Shown here: positions 1 to 11,300 of the stretch, piece by piece | Layout of the letters: each line of letters starts with the position of its first letter | Numbering within the stretch: the stretch's first letter is position 1 | Source: Chaetomium olivaceum | Taxonomy: Eukaryota > Ascomycota > Sordariomycetes > Sordariales > Chaetomiaceae | Length of the DNA: 64,000 nucleotides | Direction: 5' to 3' | Assembly (NCBI GenBank): GCA_039881045.1 | Contig: JAYWVB010000007.1 | Span: 496,001 to 560,000, forward strand | The notes under the pieces: generated by a model | What the model was told of the DNA's origin: nothing | The model's input: the letters and a program-made list of their open reading frames with translations, nothing else | Databases searched by the model: none | Program-made: the position numbers and the translations under genes

Positions 1-1036
1 GCACTCCCTCTCCCTTCACCGCTGACACCACGGTCAACCGTACGCCGCTCCTCCGGCCCAACCGGCCTGCGCGGCCGCAAATCCACATCCTCCTCCGTCT
101 CCTCCGTCCGCTCCCTGCACCACACCCACCACCACTCCCACAGCAAAGCCTCGTCTACGTCGTCGAACGGGTCGGTCTCAACTTCTGTGTCTAAAACGCC
201 GATGCAAGCTACCCGCTCCCCGCACCACTCTGTCAAAGTCCTCCCCGCGACGCCGACCGCCGGTACATTCCCCGGGTTTCCGAGTAATATTCGACTGGTG
301 CGTGATCGTACGGGGCCGCCGTTGAGTATTTTCAACGAGGGCTTGCCTGCGGGGGATTCTGGTGGTGGTGGTGTGCCGGGGAGTCCGAATCCTTTTACTG
401 GGAGTGGCGGTGGTGGTGCGGCGGGGGGGAATGGCGGCGGGGTGATGTTTGCAAAGAGGAAACGGAATCTGTTTAAGGGGCCTATGTTGAGTCTGGCTAG
501 TCATGGGCATGCGAGGGAGAGTAAGAGTGCGGGTGGGGGTGGGGGTGCTGCGGTGAGTGGGGGGGGTTCAGGAACGGGACATTCGAGGAGTGCGAGTGCG
601 AGTGGCTTGGGCAGGAGGAGTGGGGAGATTACGATTCAGGAGGATGAGGGAGGAGGGGGACGGGGAGGTGTTTGGGAATATGGGTGGTGGTGGTGGTGGT
701 ATGAATGCTGGTGGTGCAGGTGGTGGTGGTGGTGGTGGTGGTGGATATGGTGTGGGCGGAGGTGGATATGGGTATGGGGGGATGGGAACGACGGCGATGG
801 GAGGTGGCATGGGCATGGGCATGGGTATGGATGGGGTGGATGAGGACGATGAGTTTGAGGAGGTCGAGTCGTTTAGTCCGATCGTGAAGGGCCCGGGGGA
901 GATTGTGGAGGAGAAGATCTATGAGGAGGGGGAGGAAGATGAGGCGGGTAGGGAGGAGCACAACAGGGGGGAAGAGGGGGGTGGGTTGCAGCTGCAGCCT
1001 GCTGCTACTATCAAGGCTGCTGCGGAGGGGAGTTGA
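1..1036 (+). CDS. 3' end of a glycine-rich, low-complexity protein (5' end outside window)
   Basis: Frame 1 is open from base 1 and encodes a Ser/His/Arg-rich stretch, then PGFPSNIRLVRDRTGPPLSIF, then Gly-rich segments. Around 655-659, inside a G run, the sensible frame moves by one base. Frame 1 becomes a Trp-rich string, while frame 2 continues as Gly/Met-rich sequence, an acidic segment (DGVDEDDEFEEVESF), and a stop at 1034-1036. No family was recognised; the protein is probably largely disordered. The start is missing. The frame change sits in a homopolymer, so a consensus indel is as likely as a real break. A short intron is not supported by splice signals here. Confidence 0.55.
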
Positions 1037-1470
1037 TACGTACGACCGTTTGGTGTGGTTGTTGTTGGGTAGGCTGCGGTTATCGAGCCTGTTAGGAAGG
1101 AGGTTGGTTGATGCGCTCAGCTTCAGCGAGACCAGCGTGCATATTGGGGAGGTCTGTTGATGGGAGTGGCTTATTGCAGCGAAGCTCTGGGGCCTGTTTG
1201 GGAGGGAAAGTGACCAGGGTGGCCGGCTTCAGCGAGACCTTCAAACCTATTAGGAAGTCGGTTGATGATGGCCTTGTTGAGGTCAACCGGGGTGAGAAAA
1301 GCGGGTGTTAGAGCCGGACTATGGTTTGGCTTCCCTCTTACCCTGGGATCGGTTGGTGGTAATAAGTGGATTGGCGCATACATACCCATGCTGTTCGTGT
1401 ACCCAGACGGGATGTTTTTTTGTTATTGTTGTTATTACTACTGTTTTAGAAGACGAATCTGGGCTCACAT
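1037..1470. other. Intergenic DNA with a decayed internal duplication
   Basis: This is downstream flank of the glycine-rich gene and upstream of the LINE. Two diverged blocks share CTTCAGCGAGACC (around 1120 and 1229) and TTAGGAAG..GGTTGATG (around 1092 and 1251), in swapped order. No convincing gene is seen. 1305-1485 is open in the LINE ORF1 frame only by chance, because the element begins at about 1485. Confidence 0.4.
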
Positions 1471-1484
1471 ATCTATTTCCTTAC
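1471..1484. repeat. Left target-site duplication of the LINE
   Basis: ATCTATTTCCTTAC at 1471-1484 matches ATTTATTTCCTTAC at 11682-11695 in 13 of 14 positions, with one C/T difference. It lies immediately before the point where LINE-like coding begins. Confidence 0.75.
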
Positions 1485-2126
1485 TGCGAGCCCTACTGGG
1501 CAATGCTGGAACCGAAACAGTGCTTCAAGTGTTGGAAATGGGGCCACATACAGAGGTTTTGCCAGAAAGAGGCCCTGTGTGGGAGGTGTGGTACGGGGGC
1601 CCATGGGGAGGGCGGGAGGGCCGGGGAGGCCCTCTGCCCTACCCAGCAGGGTCAGGTGCCCTGTAAGTGCCCCTGCTGCGGAGGAAGGCACCCGGGCTGG
1701 GCCAAGGAGTGCCCGGGAAGGGCCAGGGCCAAGAAGGAGGCGAGAGAGGCATACCAATACCGACCAAGGGTGTTCGAGCCAGCTCGGACAGCAGCTGCGG
1801 AGCCTATAACAGCACCAAGATCAGCATTCACCTACGAGAAGGCCCGACCACAGGAGGAGGAGTATGGATTTCTGGGAGTCGGGGCAAAAAGGCCACGGCT
1901 GGGCAGAGGCCGGCCAACGTTGATTTCAGTGGCTGGAAGGGACCCCTCCCAAAGCCGGATTAGCCTTGGTTCAGGGGGGATATTCGGAGCTATCCAGCCC
2001 ACCCAGCCCACCCAGCCCACCCAGCCCACTCAGCCCACCCAGCCTACCCAGCCTACCCAGCCTACCCAGCCGGCCGAACAGGCCCAACCAGCTGAAGACG
2101 CAACTATGGAAATTAATGAAAATTAG
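1485..2126 (+). CDS. LINE ORF1 (Gag-like) C-terminal part, 5'-truncated
   Basis: This is the nucleic-acid-binding, Gag-like protein of a Tad-type LINE. The remaining part opens with a CX2CX4HX4C zinc knuckle (CFKCWKWGHIQRFC), then further Cys/His clusters (CGRC...H...C and CPCCGGRHPGWAKEC), a basic linker and a (Gln-Pro-Thr)n tract. The stop at 2124-2126 overlaps the ORF2 start by 11 nt (ATG 2116). The N-terminal half usual in the family is absent because the copy is truncated at 1485. The open frame extends upstream to 1305 only through host DNA. Confidence 0.8.
   Translation, partial: CEPYWAMLEPKQCFKCWKWGHIQRFCQKEALCGRCGTGAHGEGGRAGEALCPTQQGQVPCKCPCCGGRHPGWAKECPGRARAKKEAREAYQYRPRVFEPARTAAAEPITAPRSAFTYEKARPQEEEYGFLGVGAKRPRLGRGRPTLISVAGRDPSQSRISLGSGGIFGAIQPTQPTQPTQPTQPTQPTQPTQPTQPAEQAQPAEDATMEINEN
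1995..2069 (+). repeat. 9-bp tandem repeat coding (Gln-Pro-Thr)n in ORF1
   Basis: About eight copies of CAGCCYACC lie in frame near the C-terminus of ORF1. Variation is limited to C/T changes, so this is a recent minisatellite expansion in the linker between the zinc knuckles and the ORF1 end. Confidence 0.9.
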
Positions 2127-2416
2127 AGTCCTACTGTGGAACACTGAAGGAAACAAGCAGGCACTCGAGGCCCTGCTAGAAGAAGCGCAGTACGACCTAA
2201 TGGCTATTCAGGAGCCATGGATCAACCAACAAACCAAGTCAACCTACTGTCCTAGAGGCTCGAAATACCACCTAGTTCATAAAGCAAGTGGGCGAGCGGC
2301 TATATTCGTCAGCCGAAAGTTCGACATAGGACAGTGGGAATATGAGACTTCAGAGGAACATTGTAAGGTATGGTTCCCAGGGCTCGGGAATAGTGGACTA
2401 GAACTCTGGTCTATCT
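2116..2416 (+). pseudogene. LINE ORF2, 5' part: endonuclease N-terminus, interrupted by the Helitron
   Basis: ATG 2116 overlaps the end of ORF1. The translation (MKIRVLLWNTEGNKQALEAL..., MAIQEPWINQ...) is the start of an exonuclease-endonuclease-phosphatase fold (AP endonuclease type) of a LINE ORF2, with the early IQEPW motif. The frame reaches ELWSI and then hits a stop created by foreign DNA at about 2417. The rest of the same domain (AGDFNLHHPQWD...) resumes near 8371, so this is one gene split by an insertion. Confidence 0.9.
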
Positions 2417-2507
2417 AAAATTGCTGGCGTCGCTTCGTTCGTCAGTCGCGCGGCCCTTCGCTACGCTACGGGGCGCTTCCTTCCTCTCTCCCGCTCCTGG
2501 CAATTTT
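2417..2507 (-). repeat. Terminal hairpin arms at the Helitron 3' end
   Basis: AAAATTGCTGG (2417-2427) and CCTGGCAATTTT (2496-2507) are inverted copies with about 68 nt between them. They mark the Helitron 3' end, where replication and strand transfer would terminate. Confidence 0.6.
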
Positions 2508-2517
2508 CCTGTCCCTC

Positions 2518-2530
2518 TCCGGAGGACAAT
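2518..2530 (-). repeat. Helitron sub-terminal inverted repeat (3' side)
   Basis: TCCGGAGGACAAT on the plus strand. It is the perfect 13-bp reverse complement of ATTGTCCTCCGGA at 8358-8370, and lies about 100 bp inside the 3' boundary. Confidence 0.8.
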
Positions 2531-2705
2531 CCGGGTCAGGGTTGAATACGGGAGAGAAGAAGCGCCAATATCTGTCCGTCGGCCAACAACTCCATCTACT
2601 TGAGCGGTCTTTTACGCTTAACTATAGCTACTACTATGGCTACTAATCGTTTCTATTCTGCCGCTCACGTTACGTCTCTACACTCACGTCCTCGCTACTT
2701 ACAAA

Positions 2706-5700
2706 TCAATTAGACTCCGAGGGAACCTCCCCCGCCACAGCATCTAACGCCTGCAGTTGCCTGGTAGCGTGATCGGACAACTTCAACCCCATAGCTCGTG
2801 ATGGTGTCTCGCGGTAGATCCTGCTGCGGTCGAAGGGCCGCTCAAACATCAGCCCGCCGAGTGTCTTCACCCGCGAGACGGCCACGTAGGAGAGGCCAGA
2901 AGCAAACTCTGGCGCAGAGATATCGCAGACGACCTTGTCCAGGGTGATGCCCTGTGACTTGTGGACGGTGATCGCATAGCTGACTCACAGCGGGAACTGC
3001 TCTCTCAAACATGAGTTGGCGCCGACCATGAAGTCCTGCCGCACTCGGAGGATGGGAACAGCCAGCTTCTCTCCACTACGGAGCGGCTTCCCGTTCGGCA
3101 TTGTGAAGGCCGGGCCGTCGTAGTCATCGAAGGCCACCATGATGACCTCGGGCGAGTCTCGCAGCACGTCGGCACCTTCTTTCCAGGATATGTCGTAGAC
3201 TGTGCCCTGTGCGCCGTTGACGAGCCCGACGTCGGCCCACAAATTCCGCGTCAGCATCACCCTGCAACCAACACACAAGGGCAAGCGCTTGGCCAAGTTG
3301 CCGGCATTTGAGGATTCAACCTTCTCCGCACCAACACCCTCGTGCTTTGCCTCGACCTGAATGGCGGGGCTGTCCAGGCCAAGCATGTGTTGGTGGTTGT
3401 ACTCGACGACCTGGGCCTTGGTGGGATAGATGCGAAGCGCATCAGCAAAGCTGTCAACCTCCTCGGGAGAGAGCTTGACAGAACACCTCGAAGCAAGGAG
3501 CTCCCAGGAGGGTACGGACACATCAGCCTTTCGCAGTTCTTCCAAGGCCCGCCGAAACGGGGCCTGGTCTTCGCCCTGCTGCCGCTGTATTGTGGTCAGA
3601 AACACCGACTTGTCAAATGAGAGGTACGCATTACGCCCGACAATCTCGATGTCCTTCAGGTCGTCGCCTGTAGAGTAAAGCGCCTTGTTGAGGACAGGGG
3701 GGAGCTGGAAGAAGTCTCCGATCAGAATGACACTGAGGCCGCCGAAAAACTCGTCGCGACACTCTGGGAACACCTCCCGCAGGCGCTGGTCGATCCACGC
3801 GAGGGTTTTGAGGCCCAGCATGCTCTTCTCGTCGATCACGAGGTAGTAAATGCCCCTAAACCGCCGCTGCAACGCGTTCAGAACTGTCGGGGTCTCGGAG
3901 AGCGGGCGGTAGTTCCCGTCAACGGGGAGCCGTAGCAGGGAATGCAGGGTCTGTCCCCCAATCTGATTGCTTGCCACCCCAGTTGGGGCTGCCCTGACGA
4001 TGGGGGAGCATCCGTCAACCAAAGCCGCCTCGGCCTGAAGGTGAGAAGATATCACCTTCACCATGTACGACTTTCCAGTCCCGCCTCCTCCATCAACCTG
4101 TAGACGGAGTGGCGGAGGCTGACGACCTCGAAGCTTCGCTCTGAAATGACGCATGACTGTGTCGTACACCCGCCGCTGCTCGGTGTTCAAGGTGTCCCGA
4201 GCTTCGAGAGGCAACCCTTCCACATCGTAGTAACCCGGGGTGTCTCCGCGGAGCTGTGCCTAGTAGTCTCCGGTGGTGAACCCCTCGTGGTAATAGCGAG
4301 CGATATGCGGTGCCCAGTCGTAGTTGACGTCGATATCTCGGCGGCCGAGCAGGTCGGCCTGTTCCTCGGCAAGATGCATATCGGGGACCTGCCGGGCCAC
4401 CTCCTGCCAGTCCTCGAGGGTGGTGTCCCCGACACCCCCTCCGGGCTCGAACTCATCCTCGTCCGGCAATGGATCCGGCTCGTCGACAGTGCCGTAGTGG
4501 TCGTCTGGGTGGTTGTGGCGCTCGAGGCAGTACTGGTAAGTAGCAGCATAGTTAGGAAACTGCCGATCGTCGACCTCAAGAAGCTCGGTAGACTCGCGAT
4601 GCGGATGGTTGAGCAACAGTTTGACGCGGCAGAAGTCAGAGAATTGCTGGTGTGAGCGGGCCGGCTTGTAGCGCGGGAAATAATTAAGGACCCTCGGCAT
4701 CGCAGGAGGCTGCCATCTCGCCCATTTGACCGGGTTCCGCGCCTTGAAGTTCCAGTCTTGGAGGAACTCAAAATAGGAGACGTCCTCCATCCAGTCGGGC
4801 CGCCGGAGGTACTTGTCGTAGGCTGTCTGAGACTCCTCAATATCGCCCTCCGCCGTGATGTCGATTGGGCGAGACTGCCGGTCGCGGGGCCGGCAGTCGA
4901 CGCTCTGCACAACTCGGCTGTCCTCCTGGAGAGGGAGTCCCAGCAAGATATGGCAGATCTCTTGGGCGGAGTAGTCCCTCTCCCCGATCAGCTTGTTCAT
5001 CAGCTTCGACACGAAGGAGACCATCGGGTTGTTGTCTGAGATGTGGGGAAGGATGTTCTGGGCGATTTGCGCGTACGTGCTGGTCTGGGTCTCAGACTTG
5101 CTGCAGTACTTCGCAGCATAGTTGATGACAGCGTCCACACTCGTGCAGGGCGAGCAGTCAATGTTGGCCAGCCAGCAGAGCGATACCAGCGGGCTGTACT
5201 GGTTGAGATGGGTGTCGTTGCGCTCGGCCTCGAACGACCACCAGCCCTTCCCGGGCCTCTTGATTACCTCGGCAGCCTCTCGTACAGGCCGGGGGAAAAG
5301 AAACCGACACGTGGGCTCTGGTGCCGGCTGTTCTACTTCGGCAGTCTCCCCAGCCGCCTCCCTGGCCCGTTGGGCATCCTTCTTCGTCACCCGCAGGCAG
5401 TAGGTCGATGAGCAATGGTGTCGCTGGCAGCGGTTGACGATTCTGTTCAGCCACTCCCATGTAACGGGCGTCTCCAGAGGGTCAACAGACAGAGGGTTAC
5501 CCTCGTCAGCGCCTGATCTTGCTGCGGATTGACTGCTGTAACGTGATATCCCCAGATCCTTGCGAAGTGCTCTCTCGACTCGGGGGTTGCCATATCAGCA
5601 GGAGGGCTCCCATGAACCAGTAGAGTCCATGGGAATGGCTGCTGCCGCGGCCTTGCCACTCGTACCGGTACCAAAAGTCGGAGGTTGAACTTTTTCTTCA

Positions 5701-8103
5701 GCACAATCTTCCTGAATAGCGAGTTCCGCGAGTGAAAGTGCCAAGCCGCGATATGCGGGTTCTCCCGCAACAGCCGGCGGACTTGGCCATGCGTCTCGGC
5801 TCATCAAGAGCTTCCACTCCTCGTATTGGGGCATGTGCTGGTAAAGGCTCCGCCAGTGCAGATCGGCTGGGCTCAGTGTGATGAAAGTAGAGGGGACACC
5901 AAGGCAGTGCGCAAAAGACTCGCACTCGCGACGTCGACGGTACCAAAAGGGACGTGTGCCTTTGATGACACCAGCAAAACGAGAAATCCGATTCAGAATG
6001 GCCTGAGCTTCCGGCTTGTCCGGGTCCGCAAGCGCCTCCTGGAGGGCTTCCTTCGTAAGAGGTGTACGGTGATTCTTGCTGACGTAGAATCGACTTTGGC
6101 CCCTCGCCTGTTGCCTCATCAGAGTGTTCAGCGCGATGAATCGGAAGCTGTGATGTTTAGCAAATCGGCCATCCTCCCACTTCATGGCATGCTGGATGTA
6201 ATCCTGGTAGGAGATCTTGCGCTGTCTGGGCTCGACAAAATCCGCAACTCCCCGAGGGAACAGGGTCGGGCAGGCCAGTGAAAGCAGCGCATACTTTTGG
6301 TTGAACTCGTCGAGAGGAGTACGTCGGATGGAGGGCATCGGCAGCTGGTGAGCGGCTTGGGGGTCGGCTGGCTCTAGGGGCACTTGCTCGTTGACTTCGG
6401 CGGCCCCATCGTTGACTCGCCCTTGAAGCTGGTTCAATTCCGAGTCATGGATTAGCATATTGGGCACTGCGGCTTCGTCAACAACCTCTCCGTCCTCTTC
6501 CGGTTCTTCAACAGGGCCAGAATCTGCAGGCAACCCTTCACACTCCTCGACCTCGTGGATATTCAGCTGGTCAAAGACGTCACCGTCCTCTGGCAACTGG
6601 GAGAGGTTGCCGTAGTTCCAGGTGAAATCTCTGTAGCCAGGGTGATTGTCTGCGAGGAATCTAAGCCAGACCTCGACTGCTGCTCGGCGGACTCGGAAGC
6701 GGTTGCGGAATTGCCGATCCATCTGTTCGACCCCTTCGGATCCACGCGGTCGGAGGATGACAATGTCCAAATCCCGGGGCAATAAGGGAAGCTCGGAGTA
6801 TACCTTGCCAACGTCGCGCAGGAAGTGTACAACATGCCCACGATACTTGTATTGTTGCCCTCGGACCTAGTACTCGTCAGCCAGTGAGCTCTCTCGCAGC
6901 GAAGCATCGCATACCGTGAAGACATTGACGCTGACGTGCACACGCGCAATGAAAAGCTCTTCCAACGGCTCTAGTCGAGGCAAGTGGGGTGGGACGGGGC
7001 CAAAATCAAGCTTGTTCTCTGCAGAGAAAAAAAAAGGCTCGTCCTGCCGCTTCTTACCATCCTTGTCGTGGCAGCGCTTGCAAACGCCATCCGCCATGAC
7101 CTTAATGTCGAACCATCGTTCCTTGCAACGTAGGCATCGCTGCATCTTCTCTGAAGCAAGTGCTTCGTCAAACTCTCTCTTGATCGCAATGTCCTCGGCC
7201 GAGAGTGGCGCCTCTTGGTCGTTGCCTGCGAATCGCGGGCCGGGCTCGTCGAATGCGCGGGGAGGAGTCTCGTCGCAAGGGGGTCGGGGATTGGGGCGAC
7301 ATCCACGAGGTCGGCCAACTGGGTTGCGTGCAAGTCGAGGACGTCCACGGGGACGACCACGAGACCGTGGCAAAGAATCAGAGGGGGCAGGACGGCGTTG
7401 GGGAAGGGGTCCACGGCGAGGCGGCTGTGCTGGCGCAGCCTGCAAATTATCCTTGGCATCTTCCACAACGTCTTCATTATTTGCAGCCTGTTGTTGTGAC
7501 GAAACAGCGGGTTCCTCCTGTTGGCGGGTTGTACTTGACGTCAAGGCTCCCGGCCTGGCGGAGGGAGCAAGGTAGTTCTCGTCATTGGTGGGTTGTTGTT
7601 GCTGAAGCAAACCGCTCATAATTGGGGTCTGTGTGGGATTCTCGCCGTGGCGTCGCTCAAGACGGTGCCGTCGCTGAATGGCTGAACGCTGAGCGCGGGC
7701 GGCCGCCATTTCTGGTGTATCCGTAGCAACACGTCCACGTTCGTGATATCTCTCAGCAATAGCGCGGTGTGTGAGGTACTGCCGAGGCGCAGGTGCGAGA
7801 GGTCGGATCGCAGGTGCAGGTGCGAGAGGTTGTAGGCCGGGCCGAGGGCCAGGGCTTTCGCCAGGGCTAATCGCGCTCCAAGCGGAGATGCCAGCCCGTG
7901 ATGCAGCTTTCTACAATGGATTAGCTACGCAATCAAGAATATCATATTCGGCGACTCACAGTTGCCTTCCGCAGGTTTCGGCACTCCAGGCATTCCGAAA
8001 CAACTTTCCCGTTGCCGCGGAGATCGTAAAACTGGTCAATCCCCTTCTCTGTGCGGCAGTTGCGACAGACCTTGCGCGCTGCCTCCGCCGGGCCGTCCTC
8101 CAT
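2706..8103 (-). pseudogene. Helitron Rep-helicase (HUH endonuclease + PIF1-like helicase), mutated
   Basis: The start ATG (8103) opens MEDGPAEAARKVCRNCRTEK with a Cys-X2-Cys...Cys-X2-Cys finger. A 49-nt intron (7911-7959) follows, then a Gln/Arg/Pro-rich linker, a second Cys cluster (CLRC...CKRC) and a DUF6570-like region ending VHFLRDVGKVYSELPLLP. Next come the Helitron-like N domain (LACPTLFPRG), the HUH motif (GRGSSHSHGLYW, about 5630), the catalytic tyrosines (YAAKYCSK, about 5100), Walker A (GGGGTGKS, about 4080), GDFFQLPPV and the final helicase motif (AITVHKSQG, about 2950). The stop is at 2706. The gene is broken by in-frame stops at 6867 (TAG), 4260 (TAG) and 2985 (TGA), and by frameshifts around 5800, 5690, 5620 and 5490. 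It would not make a functional transposase. Confidence 0.88.
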
Positions 8104-8357
8104 GGAAATCGCGAAAGCCGGTCATAACGGATATCACTGTACCGTAAGAGAAACGGTAGCCGAGGTCGTCTAACGCGTACTTGCTTGAATTTGAATTTTT
8201 TGAAAAGATCTGGTCGGCGCGACGGAGAGTCGGTGCGGTCGTGGGGGAGTTGGAAATGTGGGCGGCAGGCGTGAGCCAATCCGGCAACGCGATAAGGTAG
8301 ACCCGCTTACTCTTATCAATTTCCCATAGTAATTAAGCAGAAGAGTTTGAGCGCAAT

Positions 8358-8370
8358 ATTGTCCTCCGGA
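8358..8370 (-). repeat. Helitron 5'-terminal inverted repeat
   Basis: ATTGTCCTCCGGA on plus. Read on minus it is the element's 5' end, beginning with TC as in Helitrons. It is identical in inverted form to 2518-2530. Confidence 0.8.
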
Positions 8371-11300
8371 CAGGATAACCCCCTTGAGGATAAAACCCTC
8401 CTACAAACCCTCCTAAGTCGGCCGGCCCCAGCCTACCCAGTAGTATTAGCGGGGGACTTTAACCTACACCACCCGCAATGGGACCGGTTTGGCCGGTACG
8501 AAAGGAAAGCCGAGGCTCTCCTAGAGTTGGCACTACAGTGGGATCTCGATCTTCGAACTCCAGCAGGCACTATAACCAGGGCACCGCAGGGGGCCCAGCG
8601 AGGCCGCACTTCGACAATAGACCACTTCTGGGCATCAGTGGGTCTACAAACGACCTACTACGGCCTGGAATATAGGGGGAAGTCAGACCACTACCCACAG
8701 ATTTTGGAAGCTGACATCGGAGGCCCCCTACCACAACAAACTCAGCCAGAGGGTTGGAACTGGAAGATGATGGACAGGCGTAGGGTGGAGGCCGAGGCGG
8801 CCCTCCTACCAGAGAAAATAGGCCTAGAGGACCCAGGGCCACACGGCCTCCGGGCACAAGTCAGGGAGCAGGAGGGTTTAAAAGAAGCATTCAACTGGTT
8901 GGTCGAGGAGCTACAGAGGATGGCTGAAGTGGCCACCCCTCGGAAGAAGGCCAACAGAGGCCACGGCTCGCCGTGGTGGTCAGTGGAGGTCCAGGAGGCC
9001 CAGAGAGAGGCAAGGAGAGCCGAAAGGGAGTGCAAGGCAGCCCCGTCGGAGCACAACAAAGAAAGACTTAACCAAGGTCTACGGGCCCTCGCGGCCACCA
9101 TCAACAAGGAGAAAACGAAGACCTGGAGGACAACAATGCAGAAAGCCACCCACAAAACCGACCTGCTATGGAGCCTAGAACGCTGGGCCCGTTGCAGAAG
9201 CTTCGCCCCCCCAGATCCCCCGAAACTACCCGCTCTCACAGGGCCCCCCGGAGGCCAGGACCTCTCCACCCACAAGGAGAAGGCGGAGGCCTTAGCACGC
9301 CGGTTCTACCCTAACCCAGAAGCTGACCTTTCTGACATAGAGGACCCGGACCTGCTAGAACAGTGGGTTCCGAAGTTCAATATAGAGGAAAAGGTTACAG
9401 TGGGTGATGTTAGGGCAGTCCTTTCGAAGATTAGTCCTTGGAAGGCTCCAGGCGAGGACGACTTACCTATAGGCCTTCTTAAGGCCTGTGGGCGCCCACT
9501 GTTCAAGGTGCTAGCGGTTCTCACGGAGGCGTGTTTCCGGATCGGATGGTTTCCAGAAACATTCAAGAGAGCCAAAACAGTTGTCCTACAAAAGCCCGGA
9601 AAAGAGCCGAGTACCTACCGAACTCCAGGAGGTTACAGGCCTATAGCCCTCCTACCTACAGTTGGGAAGGTCATAGAAGCACTGGTAGCAAAGAGGATTA
9701 CTAGTGCTGCAGAGGCCTACGGCCTACTACCAGCGGAGCAGATGGGAAACCGAGAGCATAGGTCAACAGAAGTAGCGATTCGGCTAGTCGTAGCCCAAGT
9801 CCAGGAGGCCTGGCGGCAGAAAGCAACCGCCTCCCTTCTACAGCTGGATATCTCAGGGGCATTCGACACCGTCAACCACACCCGGCTACTAGCCACTCTT
9901 CGGCTACAGGGTTACCCACAGTGGGTGGTTCTGTGGGTGAAGGCGTGGTTAAGTAACAGAGTTGCGATCCTCCACTTCGACGGCCAGAAAACAGAGGACA
10001 TCCCAGTCATAGCGGGAGTCCCCCAGGGCTCACCACTATCCCCGATCCTATTTATCCTCTACATTGCCTCCCTATATCAGGCCCTGAAAACAGCTCATCC
10101 ACTGGTTAGCATAGTAGGGTTCGCAGACGACACAAACCTACTGGCCTTTGGAAAGAACCCAGAGGCCAATACACAGCAACTAGAAAAAGCTTGGAAGACC
10201 TGCTTGCAGTGGGCTGGTACCCGGGGGATGGCGTTTGCACCCCAAAAGTGCGAATTAATTCACTTCAACAAAGGTCGGAGACAGTGGGAGAACCCGGTGG
10301 CCCTGGCCCACCCAGGGGCTAGTGGCTACAGCACAGTTAAGCCAGTGGAATCGGCTCGGTTTCTAGGCGTCTGGCTGGACTGGAAGCTATCATGGAGGGC
10401 GCACCAACAAGCTGTGGAACGGAAACTCAAAACCCAAGATTTCGCCTTATCGAGGATTGCAGCAAAGACGTGGGGCCCGAGCCTATCCAGGGCTCGGGAG
10501 GTCTACGTAAAGTGCATCCGCAGTGCCATAGCTTACGGAGCCTCCAGCTTCCACCAACCAACAGCTCCAAGAGCTACAGGGCCGAAGGGGCCTGCAAAGG
10601 TCTTGTCAAAAGCTCAGAACAGGAGCCTTCGAATAGTAGTAGGGGCATACAAGTCAGCTCCTATTCGGTGCTTAGAAACAGAGGCCTGGGTGCCACCGCT
10701 AGACTTATATCTCAACAAGCGGCTGGCCGACTTCGAGGGCCGGCTACAGAAGCAGGCCCTACAATCAGGGGCTGGGCCGGAGGCCGAGAGAATAACCACG
10801 GGGCATCTCATCACTGAGGCCTGCAATAAGGTCTACCGAAGGTTCAACAAGAGGAGGAAAACCGAGGCCGGAGGCCCCGTCAGGGCCCGCAGAGCCCCAC
10901 GCCCACTGAACTAGCCGCTAGTGTAGTGGCCCAGTGGGTTAACTACAAATGGAAGATCGGGGGGAAGGATAGGGGGTCGAATACCAAGGAGGTGGTCGAA
11001 CTGGCCTGGCAGGCCCGGTGGGAACAACAGAGAGCTAGTCAACAAAGTACTACTCGACAGAGGGTATTAAACAGGAGGATAGCCGACGAAGACCCCCCAG
11101 CCCTCTTATTTACCGACAAAGCTCTGATGAGACACGAAGGTCTTACAAAGGCGCAGAGCTCCCTCCTTTCCCAGGCCCGTATCGGGGATATAGGCCTCCG
11201 GGACTACCTTCAGGGTGAAAGTCCCGGAGGTCCGTACCCCCTATTGCGAGTGCGGGAGAGGCAGGGAGACGTGGAGCACTTGGTGGTTTGGTGCCCCGAC

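Larger units (their letters stand above)
2417..8370 (-). mobile_element. Helitron (Helitron2/Helentron-like), inserted in LINE ORF2 on the minus strand
   Basis: The block between the two halves of LINE ORF2 carries a full-length Helitron Rep-helicase gene on the minus strand (8103 to 2706). Read on that strand, the 5' end begins TCCGGAGGACAAT (8370-8358). The inverted copy of this 13-mer is sub-terminal at the 3' end (2530-2518). Beyond it lies a hairpin whose arms (2496-2507 and 2417-2427) reach the 3' boundary. A terminal 5' repeat, a sub-terminal inverted 3' partner and an end hairpin are known for Helitron2/Helentron elements rather than canonical TC...CTRR Helitrons. The exact boundaries are uncertain by a few bases because the rejoined LINE frame is not perfectly restored. 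Confidence 0.85.

Noticed and set aside
568..961. Proline/threonine-rich open frames on the minus strand
   Set aside because: They mirror the Gly-rich G-run coding on plus and have no independent support.
1305..1484. Extension of LINE ORF1 upstream to 1305
   Set aside because: The frame is open by chance; the left target duplication at 1471-1484 places the element start at 1485 and the upstream peptide has no Gag-like features.
2411..2425. Canonical Helitron CTRR 3' end
   Set aside because: No YYAG is present at the plus-strand boundary; the end structure fits the asymmetric-repeat, hairpin-ended type instead.
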